DNA from: Victivallaceae bacterium
Lineage (GTDB): Bacteria; Verrucomicrobiota; Lentisphaeria; Victivallales; Victivallaceae
Assembly: GCA_028717165.1 (NCBI GenBank)
Contig: JAQUOK010000008.1
Coordinates: forward strand, 1 to 23,124
Length of the DNA stretch: 23,124 nucleotides
Reading direction: 5' to 3'
Shown: one piece after another, positions 15,011-23,074 of the stretch
How the letters are laid out: each line of letters opens with the position of its first letter
Position numbering within the stretch: the stretch's first letter is position 1
Position numbers and translations under genes: made by a program
Notes under the pieces: generated by a model
Database searches by the model: none
What the model was told of the DNA's origin: nothing
The model's input: only the letters and a program-made list of their open reading frames with translations

Positions 15011-15044
15011 AATTTTCCGGCAGCTTAAAGTGAGCCGGAAAATT
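15011..15044 (+). terminator. Perfect 11-bp intergenic hairpin
   Basis: AATTTTCCGGC (15011-15021) and GCCGGAAAATT (15034-15044) are exact inverted repeats around a 12-base loop. The arms carry A/T at the base, so the 3' arm ends in AAAATT and no T-run follows on the plus strand. It may act as a weak or bidirectional terminator, or as an RNA-processing site between the methylase-helicase and ParB genes. Confidence 0.5.
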
Positions 15045-15080
15045 CTCAAAGAAAAATCAATCTAAAAAAGGAAAGTTGTC

Positions 15081-16616
15081 ATGAACACGAAAATCTCCGT
15101 ATCCAGAATCAAATGTGAAGCCGACCGCGCCTGCAATAAAGCCGACGATATGCACCTTTTGGCAAGCGTCAAAAACAGAATCGCCAAAGGCTTAAAGCCG
15201 CTGTTGCAGTCGATTGCGCTGCAAAAGCTGGAAAACGATCCGAATTTCGACTATGTAGTGGAAGACGGCCGCCGCCGTTTCAAAACCCTTGGCGCCGTCG
15301 GCATTACCGAACTCGAACTCGGGCAGGAGGCCATTATCATTGACGGAGATTCAGAAGTCAACGCCTATGTGGCGAACCAGCATACCAATCTTTCCCTCGC
15401 GGAAGAAATCACCAAACTTTATTCGATGCGTGAGAAATTCCAGACCCTTGACGCGCTGGCTGCTGAAATCGGGCATTCCTCGACCTGGGTGGCAAGACGC
15501 CTGAATTTGTTGAGCCTTTCCGAACTCTGGAAAAAAGCCATGAAGGAGAAAGTGTTCGGTTATATGAGCGTTTCCCACTATGAAACGATTGCAACGTTCC
15601 CGCCGACCATTCAGGATGATATTTTTGACTTCATCCGCAGTGTCGAAGGGCGCGACATGAAGACCATGTCCGTCCGCAAGTTTTCGGAAACGCTTTACGA
15701 AAAGTTCGCCACGCTGCTTTCAGGCCTGCCCTGGAAAGAAGAAGGCTGCGGCGAATGCCCGGCGTGCCGGGAACGCAAAGAAACCAATTTTCTGTTTGCC
15801 GATCTGATTCCCGAACCGCGCTGTATGAACCGCGAATATCTGGAAAAGAAACGGCAGGAATATGTGGCAAGTCTCGCCGCACAGGAACCGGAAACCGTAC
15901 TCGTTACGCAAAATTATCATGCCCATGACGAGAATCCGGAAGACGAAAACAGCCCGCTCGCGGAAAGCACCGTACTCGGCCCCGGCGACTGGAAGGCCGC
16001 CGAGAAACCGGAAAACGGCGTTCCGGCCATCATCGCGGACGGCCCGCAGGCAGGTACCCGGATAACGATCCAGCGTCCGGAAGCTTCAGTTGAAGCCGCG
16101 CCGAAAAAGAGCAAAACGCTCGCGGAGCGGAAAGCGGCCAAGACCAAACAGCGGCAGAGAAAAGCAATCGCCAAGCTGGTCAGCGCCATTAAAACCGGTG
16201 AGACGACGACTCCCGACCGGACGAGTATTTATCGGATGATTGCTTGTAAAGGAGTCAATGCTGTCTGCGGCTCCCATTTCGATTTCAAGACTAAAGAACG
16301 TTCCAATCCGACGAAACTGCCGGATAAGATCATGAGCTATAATGCGCTTGATTCCGGCGAATCGCTCGACAAGCTGATGTGGGAGCGAGTCTGTGAAAAC
16401 ATCGTTAAAGAGCTGGAATACGGCCAGAGCGGGCCGGAAGAAGTCTGCTGGGAAGAGGCATCGCTCATCGCGGAGCTGGTCAAGTTCGATCTCGGCAAAG
16501 CCTTTGAAGAAGCCGTAAAAGAACTGCCAGATCCCAAAGCATGGGAAGCCCTCGCTAAAGCGGAACTGAAAAAACTCGAAGCGGAACAGGAAAATATCGA
16601 ACAGGAGGCGGCGTAA
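15081..16616 (+). CDS. ParB-related protein of the PRTRC system
   Basis: This 511-aa ParB/Spo0J-like protein has N-terminal residues ~38-110 that form a ParB-type domain (LLQSIALQKLE, then VVEDGRRRFKTL, equivalent to the G-E-R-R motif). Residues ~121-145 form a helix-turn-helix (TLDALAAEIGHSSTWVARRL). A cysteine cluster follows, C223-x2-C226-x2-C229...C248, which resembles a metal-binding motif I recall from plasmid ParB-like proteins. The C-terminal half is a Lys/Ala-rich linker (~325-360) and a helical region. ParB proteins bind DNA and, in chromosomal homologues, CTP; activity here is inferred. AAAGGAAAG precedes the ATG. It lies ~8.3 kb from ThiF, separated by accessory genes. No ParA or parS cluster is visible. 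Confidence 0.85.
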   Translation: MNTKISVSRIKCEADRACNKADDMHLLASVKNRIAKGLKPLLQSIALQKLENDPNFDYVVEDGRRRFKTLGAVGITELELGQEAIIIDGDSEVNAYVANQHTNLSLAEEITKLYSMREKFQTLDALAAEIGHSSTWVARRLNLLSLSELWKKAMKEKVFGYMSVSHYETIATFPPTIQDDIFDFIRSVEGRDMKTMSVRKFSETLYEKFATLLSGLPWKEEGCGECPACRERKETNFLFADLIPEPRCMNREYLEKKRQEYVASLAAQEPETVLVTQNYHAHDENPEDENSPLAESTVLGPGDWKAAEKPENGVPAIIADGPQAGTRITIQRPEASVEAAPKKSKTLAERKAAKTKQRQRKAIAKLVSAIKTGETTTPDRTSIYRMIACKGVNAVCGSHFDFKTKERSNPTKLPDKIMSYNALDSGESLDKLMWERVCENIVKELEYGQSGPEEVCWEEASLIAELVKFDLGKAFEEAVKELPDPKAWEALAKAELKKLEAEQENIEQEAA

Positions 16617-16620
16617 AAAT

Positions 16621-16941
16621 ATGAATTGCCATATCATCATTCATCAGAAAAGTCCGGACATCTCGATCCGGGGCAGGTTCGAGGACATTAAACAGTTCCT
16701 GCCGCTGAAATCCGGATTGGGCACGCTTCCGGAACGATTTACGTTTCGGGACAATGCGGATCGCCGGATCGAAGTTGCGGTAACGCCGGATACGCCGCTT
16801 GACGCCAGAATCGGTATCGACCTCGCCAAACAGTATCTTGCCGATCTTTCCAAGCGTGAGCCCGGCGAAATCATCCATATCGGACGGCAGGAGCTGACGA
16901 AACTTATCCGCGAACTGCAAAATGCCGGGGAATCAGTATAA
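16621..16941 (+). CDS. Hypothetical protein (106 aa)
   Basis: I do not recognise this protein. It begins MNCHIIIHQKSPDISIRGRF, appears alpha/beta, and has a C-terminal helical stretch (ELTKLIRELQNAG). It starts four bases after the ParB-related gene ends, and an AGGAGG lies inside that gene's last codons (16603-16608). It is thus probably translated from the same messenger and may work with ParB. No domain, signal peptide or membrane segment is evident. Confidence 0.6.
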   Translation: MNCHIIIHQKSPDISIRGRFEDIKQFLPLKSGLGTLPERFTFRDNADRRIEVAVTPDTPLDARIGIDLAKQYLADLSKREPGEIIHIGRQELTKLIRELQNAGESV

Positions 16942-16962
16942 AAAATAATCAGGAGGCGCAAA

Positions 16963-17172
16963 ATGGCTAAAGATATCAACGAAATGACTATGCAGGAAGT
17001 CCGCGACCGCGCGGTGGAACTCGGTTTCAAAATTCAAGGAGCAAAAGGTCAGCCGGGCTTTTACCACTGGAACTTTTCCCAGGAATGCCAGGCATATGAA
17101 TTCGTAAAGAAATACGATCCGGAATTACTCGACAATGAAGAATTCGACGATTATCCGGACGACGCGGCGTGA
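16963..17172 (+). CDS. Small hypothetical protein (69 aa)
   Basis: This small protein has an acidic tail (NEEFDDYPDDAA). The middle reads LGFKIQGAKGQPGFYHWNFS, and the N-terminus is helical (INEMTMQEVRDRAVEL). A strong AGGAGG at 16951-16956, seven bases before the ATG, and tight spacing to neighbours (21 bases before, 9 after) argue that it is real. No function is recognised. Small acidic proteins beside ardC-type genes sometimes have antirestriction roles as DNA mimics, but nothing specific supports that here. Confidence 0.6.
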   Translation: MAKDINEMTMQEVRDRAVELGFKIQGAKGQPGFYHWNFSQECQAYEFVKKYDPELLDNEEFDDYPDDAA

Positions 17173-17181
17173 GGTGAATCC

Positions 17182-18033
17182 ATGCGCGACATTTATCAGG
17201 AAATCACCAACCGCATTATCGCGGAACTTAAAAACGGCAATATCCCGTGGCATTGTTCCTGGCGTCCCGCCCAATGGCGCTGCCGCAATATGGTCAGCGG
17301 CAGGGAATATCGCGGCATTAACGCTATTTTGCTCAGCACACTGCCATATGAATCTCCGTTTTACCTGACGCTCCGGCAGCTCAGGAAACTCGGCGGAGAG
17401 CTCAGGCCGGGCGCGGCGGCAACCGAAGTGGTATTCTGGATGCTTTTCGAAAAAGATGAAAATACCCGAATTCCATTGCTGCGCTTCTATCAAATCTATA
17501 ATCTGGAACAAACCTGCGGCATTCCCGAAAAACATATTCCGTATCTTCCCCCGAAATATAAGTTGGAATTCAATCCGATTGAAACTGCGGAGGAAATCAT
17601 TGCCGGATATATCGACGGCCCGGAAGTCATTCACGGCGGCGACGATGCCTGTTACTGCCCGCTGCCGGACCGGATCAGGATGCCGAACCGTTCGGCGTTT
17701 AAAAGCGAGGAGGAATATTATTCTACGTTGTTTCACGAACAGACGCATTCGACCGGACATAGATCCCGCCTGAACCGTCCCGGCATGGACCGCGTTGAAT
17801 TCGGCAGTGATACCTATTCAAAGGAAGAACTGATCGCAGAAATGGGCGCCGCGTTCCTCTGCGCTTACAGCGGAATCGAAAATACCACGATCAGGAATTC
17901 CGGCGCGTACATCCGCAGTTGGCTCGAACGCCTCCGCAGCGATAAAAAGCTTGTTGTCCAGGCCGCCCAGAAAGCGCAGAAAGCCGCCGATTACATTCTG
18001 AAAGTCGGACAAGTTCAGGAAAAGGCGGCATGA
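17182..18033 (+). CDS. ardC: ArdC-type antirestriction protein (DUF1738 plus zincin)
   Basis: This 283-aa protein has the two-part ArdC layout. The N-terminal single-strand-DNA-binding domain (~4-130) includes IYQEITNRIIAELKNGNIPW and the family hallmark YRGINAILLS (43-52). The C-terminal metallopeptidase-like domain has HEQTH (185-189) followed by STGHRSRLNR and SKEELIAEMGAAFL, whose Glu216 or Glu220 supplies the third zinc ligand. ArdC proteins protect incoming plasmid DNA from host restriction during transfer. Length and both motifs match intact family members. GAGGTGA precedes the ATG, and the gene follows the 69-aa gene by nine bases. A restriction-modification operon follows within 300 bases, but in DNA of different composition. 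Confidence 0.92.
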   Translation: MRDIYQEITNRIIAELKNGNIPWHCSWRPAQWRCRNMVSGREYRGINAILLSTLPYESPFYLTLRQLRKLGGELRPGAAATEVVFWMLFEKDENTRIPLLRFYQIYNLEQTCGIPEKHIPYLPPKYKLEFNPIETAEEIIAGYIDGPEVIHGGDDACYCPLPDRIRMPNRSAFKSEEEYYSTLFHEQTHSTGHRSRLNRPGMDRVEFGSDTYSKEELIAEMGAAFLCAYSGIENTTIRNSGAYIRSWLERLRSDKKLVVQAAQKAQKAADYILKVGQVQEKAA

Positions 18034-18159
18034 AGACTCTCAAAAGGTACTTTTAAAGGTGCCAAGGAATTGGCGAAGTCCATGAATCTGTACAGTTTCA
18101 ATTTAATTGACTTTCCTTATGAAGAAATATTAGACAAAAACACCGCACTTGTCATTTGA
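18034..18159 (+). pseudogene. Orphan 3' coding remnant after ardC
   Basis: Directly after the ardC stop, 41 sense codons remain open in the same frame to a TGA at 18157-18159. The translation (GTFKGAKELAKSMNLYSFNL, then IDFPYEEILDKNTALVI) looks like genuine protein: balanced hydrophobic spacing and no low complexity. The only in-frame ATG, at 18082, has no ribosome site and leaves 25 residues. I read it as the C-terminal end of a gene whose front was removed when the neighbouring cargo was exchanged. No family is recognised, and a chance open stretch is possible. Confidence 0.4.
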
Positions 18160-18323
18160 AATTTGCTTTTTACGTATTCTCAATCTACATTGTAACACCT
18201 TGTTTAACCCAGTATGCCGGATAGTCTTTGCCAGAATTCTGTCTGAACGTATTGTTTACAGGCTTATTTTGCCACAAAAATGGAAATATTATACAAAATA
18301 TAGGGAAAGATATATACAAATAT
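18160..18323 (+). promoter_or_regulatory. AT-rich leader of the restriction-modification operon
   Basis: No convincing gene. It is much richer in A/T than the DNA before 18033, consistent with a junction. Promoter-like hexamers occur (TTTACA at 18255-18260, TTGCCA at 18269-18274, TATACA at 18290-18295), but the best pair is spaced only 15 bases. A promoter for the downstream operon is expected here because no gene drives it from close by. Confidence 0.35.
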
Positions 18324-18980
18324 ATGATCTATGTCAAATCCAAACAGCGAGTTGCTGACCACGGAGAGGTCTTTACCCCAGAATGGGTAGTCGAGGCAAT
18401 GCTTGACCTGGTGAAAGGGGAAACGGAGCGAATAGATTCACGCTTCCTAGAACCTGCATGTGGGAGCGGAAACTTTCTTATGCAGATTCTAAGACGCAAG
18501 CTTGCTGCCGTAGAACTAAAGTATGGTAAAGGTGACTTTGAACGGCGATATTATGCGTTACTCGCTTTGATGTGCATTTATGGCATCGAACTATTGACAG
18601 ACAACATTGCAGAGTGTCGCGCTAATATGCTGGATATCCTTACCGAATATCTGAATCTGAATGAATCAGACGAACTTTATCAGGCAGCTTCCTACGTGTT
18701 ATCGCAGAATCTTATACACGGTGATGCACTAAAAATGCGAACACACGATAATCAGGCAATTACCTTTGCTGAATGGGGTTATCTGGGGAAGGGCAAATTC
18801 CAGCGTCGCGACTTCCGCTTTGATACGTTGACCCTATCGTCGACATTTAGTGCGGAAGATTCGCTCTTTTCTAACCTCGGCAAACACGAGATATTCACAC
18901 CCGCTAAGACCTATACGCCGATGACAATGAAAGAATTAGCAGCCAATGCGCTTTGTATAACTCCCGAGGAGGCTATATGA
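18324..18980 (+). CDS. Short N6-adenine DNA methylase half (SAM-binding part)
   Basis: This 218-aa protein carries the front half of an N6-adenine methylase: HGEVFTPEWVVEAMLDLV (13-30), motif I EPACGSGNFL (43-52), a GIELLTDNIAECRANM helix-strand (87-102) and NLIHGDAL (129-136), where the fold normally leads to motif IV. No D/N-P-P-Y/F follows; the protein instead ends in a ~75-residue segment containing KGKFQRRDFRFDTL. It is therefore either a specialised subunit completed by the next protein, or a regulatory or degenerate paralogue. The ATG at 18324 is chosen because similarity starts at once; only a distant GGAAAG (18304-18309) resembles a ribosome site. The stop overlaps the next start as ATGA. 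Confidence 0.8.
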   Translation: MIYVKSKQRVADHGEVFTPEWVVEAMLDLVKGETERIDSRFLEPACGSGNFLMQILRRKLAAVELKYGKGDFERRYYALLALMCIYGIELLTDNIAECRANMLDILTEYLNLNESDELYQAASYVLSQNLIHGDALKMRTHDNQAITFAEWGYLGKGKFQRRDFRFDTLTLSSTFSAEDSLFSNLGKHEIFTPAKTYTPMTMKELAANALCITPEEAI

Positions 18981-20527
18981 GTTCTCAGGCTAGTTTTACT
19001 CTTCGTAATCGTAATCCGGATGTACTAACATGCATCGCCAATCTCTCCAACGACGAGGTATTCACCCCGCCTGAGTTAGCAAATCGAATGCTGGATACCC
19101 TGAGCGAGCAGTGGGCTATCGACAATAAAGGCGCAGATATCTGGGCGGATTCTTCAGTGAAGTTTCTTGACCCATTTACAAAGTCAGGCGTGTTCCTGCG
19201 CGAGATCACCTCTCGATTGACCAAGGGACTGTCGGATGAGATTCCTGAATTGAAAGAGCGCGTCAACCACATCCTGACGAAGCAGGTGTTCGGTATTGCT
19301 ATAACGCATCTCACTAGTCTGTTGGCGCGACGGAGCCTCTATTGTTCAAAACACGCCAACGGAGAGCACTCCATCTGTACAGAGTTTGATGATGAACAAG
19401 GAAATATTCTATTTGAGCGGATTGAGCACACATGGGTTAAAGGGCGCTGTTCGTATTGCGGAGCCAGCGAGTCTGAGTACGCACGGGGGAAAAAGTTTGA
19501 AACCCATGCGTATCAATTAATTCACACAGAAAATCTAGAGGAGTTGTTTGATATGGAATTTGACGTTATTGTTGGAAACCCACCTTACCAATTAAGCGAT
19601 GGAGGTGCTAAGGCTAGTGCGATTCCTTTATATCATCGTTTTATAGAACAAGCTCAAAAACTAAACCCACGCTATCTCAGTATGATTGTTCCGTCGCGCT
19701 GGTTTGCAGGCGGTCGAGGGCTTGATAAATTTAGGGAGTCGATGCTCCATGATCGGCGGTTGCGGGAAATTGTTGATTACCCAAACTCAACAGAATGCTT
19801 CCCTGGTGTGGATTTGAGTGGTGGTGTTTGTTATTTTCTTTGGAATCGAGATACTCAAGGCGACTGCGAAATAACCACAATTATGGAAGGCAAGGCTTCA
19901 ACAATGTCGCGCCCTTTGCTTGAATCTGGATTAAATACATTTGTGCGTTACAATGAAGCAGTCCCTATATTGCGCAAGGTCCGCGCCCAAAGAGAGCAGA
20001 GCTTTGGCGAGTTAGTCAGTTCTCAAAAACCCTTTGGCTTGCGAACCTACGCTAAAGGGAAAGCGAAACCATTCGAAGGTAGCATAACACTAATCGGAAG
20101 CACCGGAACAACCTATATCAAAAAAGATGAAGTGCTGTCTAACCAGTCGTGGATTAACAAAAACAAAGTTTTTATATCTCGAGCTTACGGAGAGCGGATA
20201 GCCTCGTCATACTGGGTTACTGGTAAACCGTTTTTAGGACAACCCGGAACTTGCTGTACTGAAACGCATTTGGTTGTCGGTCCGTGCTCCTCACAAAAAG
20301 AAGCCAAAAATATGATGAGCTACATTAGAACGCGGTTCTTTCGTTTTTTAGTTTTGCTTGTAAAAAATACTCAAGATGCGCCTAAGAGGGTTTATCAATT
20401 TGTTCCTATGCAGGACTTTAATGTGACTTGGGATGATGAAAAGCTGTATAAAAAATATGGTCTAACCGAAGATGAAATAGCATTCATTGAATCCATGGTT
20501 CGCCCGATGGAGAATGCCGATGACTAA
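18977..20527 (+). CDS. Eco57I-like N6-adenine DNA methyltransferase
   Basis: This 516-aa methylase has DEVFTPPELANRMLDTL (26-42), a variant SAM motif LDPFTKSGVFLREI (64-77), the catalytic motif FDVIVGNPPYQL (195-206), and YLSMIVPSRWFAGGRGLDKF and KFRESMLHDRRLREIVDYP blocks typical of Eco57I-type enzymes. The C-terminal half is probably target recognition. Between motifs, Cys123, Cys134 and the pair Cys158-x2-Cys161 may form a zinc-ribbon insertion. It would methylate adenine to protect the host from the linked nuclease. GAGGAGG (18966-18972) fixes the ATG at 18977 rather than one 24 bases upstream. It overlaps the preceding gene by four bases and the following gene by eight. Confidence 0.88.
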   Translation: MSSQASFTLRNRNPDVLTCIANLSNDEVFTPPELANRMLDTLSEQWAIDNKGADIWADSSVKFLDPFTKSGVFLREITSRLTKGLSDEIPELKERVNHILTKQVFGIAITHLTSLLARRSLYCSKHANGEHSICTEFDDEQGNILFERIEHTWVKGRCSYCGASESEYARGKKFETHAYQLIHTENLEELFDMEFDVIVGNPPYQLSDGGAKASAIPLYHRFIEQAQKLNPRYLSMIVPSRWFAGGRGLDKFRESMLHDRRLREIVDYPNSTECFPGVDLSGGVCYFLWNRDTQGDCEITTIMEGKASTMSRPLLESGLNTFVRYNEAVPILRKVRAQREQSFGELVSSQKPFGLRTYAKGKAKPFEGSITLIGSTGTTYIKKDEVLSNQSWINKNKVFISRAYGERIASSYWVTGKPFLGQPGTCCTETHLVVGPCSSQKEAKNMMSYIRTRFFRFLVLLVKNTQDAPKRVYQFVPMQDFNVTWDDEKLYKKYGLTEDEIAFIESMVRPMENADD

Positions 20528-23057
20528 ACCCATTGAGCAAATTCTGGAACCGAAACCGAAAGTCCGGCCGCGTATCTACGCCTATTCAATTGACGATGAT
20601 ACGCACAAAGACCTCCTCAAGGTGGGTCAGACGACCCGTGATGTGAAACAACGTATTGCCGAGCAGCTCAGAACCGCTGCTATCAGGAACTATCGTATTG
20701 AACTAGATGAACCGGCAGAGCGTGATGATGGCACCATCTTCTCCGATCACGAGGTGCGGACAGCTCTTATGCATAAGGGCTTTGAAAACACTGATTTGGA
20801 GTGGATGCACTGCACAGTTGCGGATGTCAAAACCGTGCTTACTGAACTACGTACAGGACTGCGGTTTACCGGTACGCATCACGAAACTTTCACTATGCGG
20901 CATGAGCAGGCTGAGGCAGTGAATAAAACACATGAATATTTCGAATCCATCTGGGGTGAAGACCCCAAAGCCGTACCGCGTTTTCTCTGGAACGCAAAGA
21001 TGCGTTTCGGCAAAACCTTTACCACCTATCAATTAGCAAAGAAGCTCGGAACCAGGCGCGTTCTTGTGGTGACTTTCAAGCCGGCCGTCGAAGATGCGTG
21101 GCGATCGGATTTGGAATCTCATGTTGATTTTGACGGTTGGCAGTATCTTTCGCGCTCTTCAGGTTATGACCCAACTCAGGTTGACCATGAAAAGCCAGTT
21201 ATTTATTTCGGCTCTTTTCAGGATTTGCTTGGCCGCGACAAGGTGGGAAACATTAAACCCAAAAACGAATGGCTTCATACAGTAAACTGGGATCTTGTCG
21301 TCTTCGATGAATACCATTTTGGCGCATGGAGGGAAACCGCAAAAGAATTGTTCGAAGGTGAGGAAGAGGCGGTTGCCAAGAAGGAGACAAAGCTGGAATA
21401 CGCCGCCGATCTCGAAGAGGTAAATGTTGACCTTGGAGAGCTTTCAGAGAAGGAAATCGAATTTCTGCCAATCACGACCAACGCCTATCTCTATCTCTCC
21501 GGCACACCTTTTAAAGCATTAGCTACAGGTGAGTTTATTGAGGAGCAGATATTCAATTGGACATACACCGACGAGCAGCGAGCCAAGGAGGAGTTTGCGG
21601 CGAGGAGTCCGCATAAACGAAATCCCTACGGCGCCCTGCCGCAAATGCGCTTACTAACCTACCAAATGCCGGATGAGCTGCTCGCAATCGCAAGCTCCGG
21701 CGAGTTTGATGAGTTTGACCTGAATACATTCTTCGAGGCATCTGGAATAGGAGTAATGGCACAATTTAAGCACAGGAACGATGTACAGAAGTGGCTCGAC
21801 ATTATACGTGGCGGATATACGCCAAAATCCGTTGAACATTTGAAAACGGGTACGCGACCACCGTTTCCTTATTCGGATGTGCGCCTTCTGCCGTATCTTC
21901 AGCATTCGTTCTGGTTTTTGCCAAACGTTGCGGCCTGTCATGCGATGGCTAATCTGTTGTCCGAAAAGCACAATACTTTCTGGCATGATTACGAAGTGGT
22001 TGTTTCCGCAGGCACAGCAGCTGGTATTGGGCTGGATGCACTGCCCCCTGTGCGTAAGGCCGTCGGGAGCGGATTCGATACAAAGACGATTGTATTGTCA
22101 TGTGGTAAACTCACTACCGGTGTTACCGTGCCGCAGTGGTCATCCATCCTGATGTTGCGTAATCTCAAGTCACCGGAAACCTATTTCCAATCCGCGTTCC
22201 GGGTACAATCGCCGTGGTCCATCAAAAATCCCAATGGCAATAACCCGAACGAAGAGGAGATTATCAAACCCGTATGCTTTGTGTTTGATTTTGCTCCTAC
22301 ACGCGCCCTGCGGCAGTTATCTGAGTATGGAATCGGTCTGTCTCCCAGCGAACCTAATCCTGAGAACGCAGTTAGAGACCTTATTTCGTTCCTGCCAGTA
22401 TTAGCCTACGACGGCGCAAATATGACTCAGATTGATGCGGGCGGCATTCTTGATATTGCAATGGCAGGCACATCAGCTACACTATTGGCGCGTAAGTGGG
22501 AGAGTGCAGTTCTCGTAAATGTGGACAATGGCACCCTGCGCCGTATTCTTGATAACCCGGATGCGATGGCCGCGGTTGAACGCATTGAAGGCTGGCGATC
22601 ATTGGGCGACAATATCATTGAAACAATTATCAATAAGAGTGAAAAAGTCAAAGACCTGAAAAACAAAGCTAAGGAGAAAGACCTTACTGCCAAGGAGAAA
22701 AAAGAGCTCAGTGCTGAAGAAAAAGAGTATAAGTCAAAGCGCAAGCTTATTCAGGAAAAGCTGATCAAGTTTGCAACGCGTATTCCGGCTTTTATGTACC
22801 TGACTGACTTTCGTGAGAATACATTGCAGGATGTTATTACCAAGCTTGAGCCTGATTTATTTCTGACTGTAACTGGACTGACAGTTCAGGATTTTCACCT
22901 GCTTGTGAGACTCAGAGTATTCAACACGGAGCAGATGAATCAGGCAGTATTTGCGTTCCGGCGTTACGAAGACGCATCGCTCCGCTATACCGGCATAGAA
23001 AGTCACGAAGGACTAACCCATTACGGTCTGTACAATACCGTGGTAGCAAAAGAGTAA
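20520..23057 (+). CDS. GIY-YIG nuclease / DEAD-like helicase restriction subunit
   Basis: This 845-aa protein has a fused nuclease and translocase. Residues ~18-110 form a GIY-YIG/T5orf172-type domain: RIYAYSI (18-24), LLKVGQTTRDVKQRIAEQL (32-50) with Arg45 as the likely active-site arginine, and Glu78 in SDHEV as a possible metal ligand. A superfamily-2 helicase follows: Walker A AKMRFGKTFTTY (159-170), LVVTFKPA, DEYH (263-266) in place of DEAD/DEAH, YLSGTPFKAL, TTGVTVPQWSSILMLRN and the motif-VI-like YFQSAFRVQSPW. A Lys/Glu-rich coiled region comes near the end. It should cut unmodified DNA after ATP-dependent tracking. GGAG at 20509-20512 favours the ATG at 20520 over that at 20514. No truncation is evident. 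Confidence 0.85.
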   Translation: MTKPIEQILEPKPKVRPRIYAYSIDDDTHKDLLKVGQTTRDVKQRIAEQLRTAAIRNYRIELDEPAERDDGTIFSDHEVRTALMHKGFENTDLEWMHCTVADVKTVLTELRTGLRFTGTHHETFTMRHEQAEAVNKTHEYFESIWGEDPKAVPRFLWNAKMRFGKTFTTYQLAKKLGTRRVLVVTFKPAVEDAWRSDLESHVDFDGWQYLSRSSGYDPTQVDHEKPVIYFGSFQDLLGRDKVGNIKPKNEWLHTVNWDLVVFDEYHFGAWRETAKELFEGEEEAVAKKETKLEYAADLEEVNVDLGELSEKEIEFLPITTNAYLYLSGTPFKALATGEFIEEQIFNWTYTDEQRAKEEFAARSPHKRNPYGALPQMRLLTYQMPDELLAIASSGEFDEFDLNTFFEASGIGVMAQFKHRNDVQKWLDIIRGGYTPKSVEHLKTGTRPPFPYSDVRLLPYLQHSFWFLPNVAACHAMANLLSEKHNTFWHDYEVVVSAGTAAGIGLDALPPVRKAVGSGFDTKTIVLSCGKLTTGVTVPQWSSILMLRNLKSPETYFQSAFRVQSPWSIKNPNGNNPNEEEIIKPVCFVFDFAPTRALRQLSEYGIGLSPSEPNPENAVRDLISFLPVLAYDGANMTQIDAGGILDIAMAGTSATLLARKWESAVLVNVDNGTLRRILDNPDAMAAVERIEGWRSLGDNIIETIINKSEKVKDLKNKAKEKDLTAKEKKELSAEEKEYKSKRKLIQEKLIKFATRIPAFMYLTDFRENTLQDVITKLEPDLFLTVTGLTVQDFHLLVRLRVFNTEQMNQAVFAFRRYEDASLRYTGIESHEGLTHYGLYNTVVAKE

Positions 23058-23074
23058 GTGTTCTATGGGGAAAT

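Noticed and set aside
16086..16640. Minus-strand open frame of 184 codons, Phe-rich, opposite the ParB-related gene
   Set aside because: Phe/Arg-rich content is the expected antisense of Glu/Lys/Ala-rich coding DNA. The plus-strand gene is well supported.
18228..18323. N-terminal extension of the short methylase from an ATG at 18228
   Set aside because: The extra 32 residues (FCLNVLFTGLFCHKNG...) do not resemble methylase sequence and lie in likely promoter DNA. Similarity begins right after the ATG at 18324.
18149..18358. 69-codon frame in the AT-rich leader
   Set aside because: No ribosome site, composition-driven residues (Ile, Tyr, Arg, Cys) and overlap with the methylase start.
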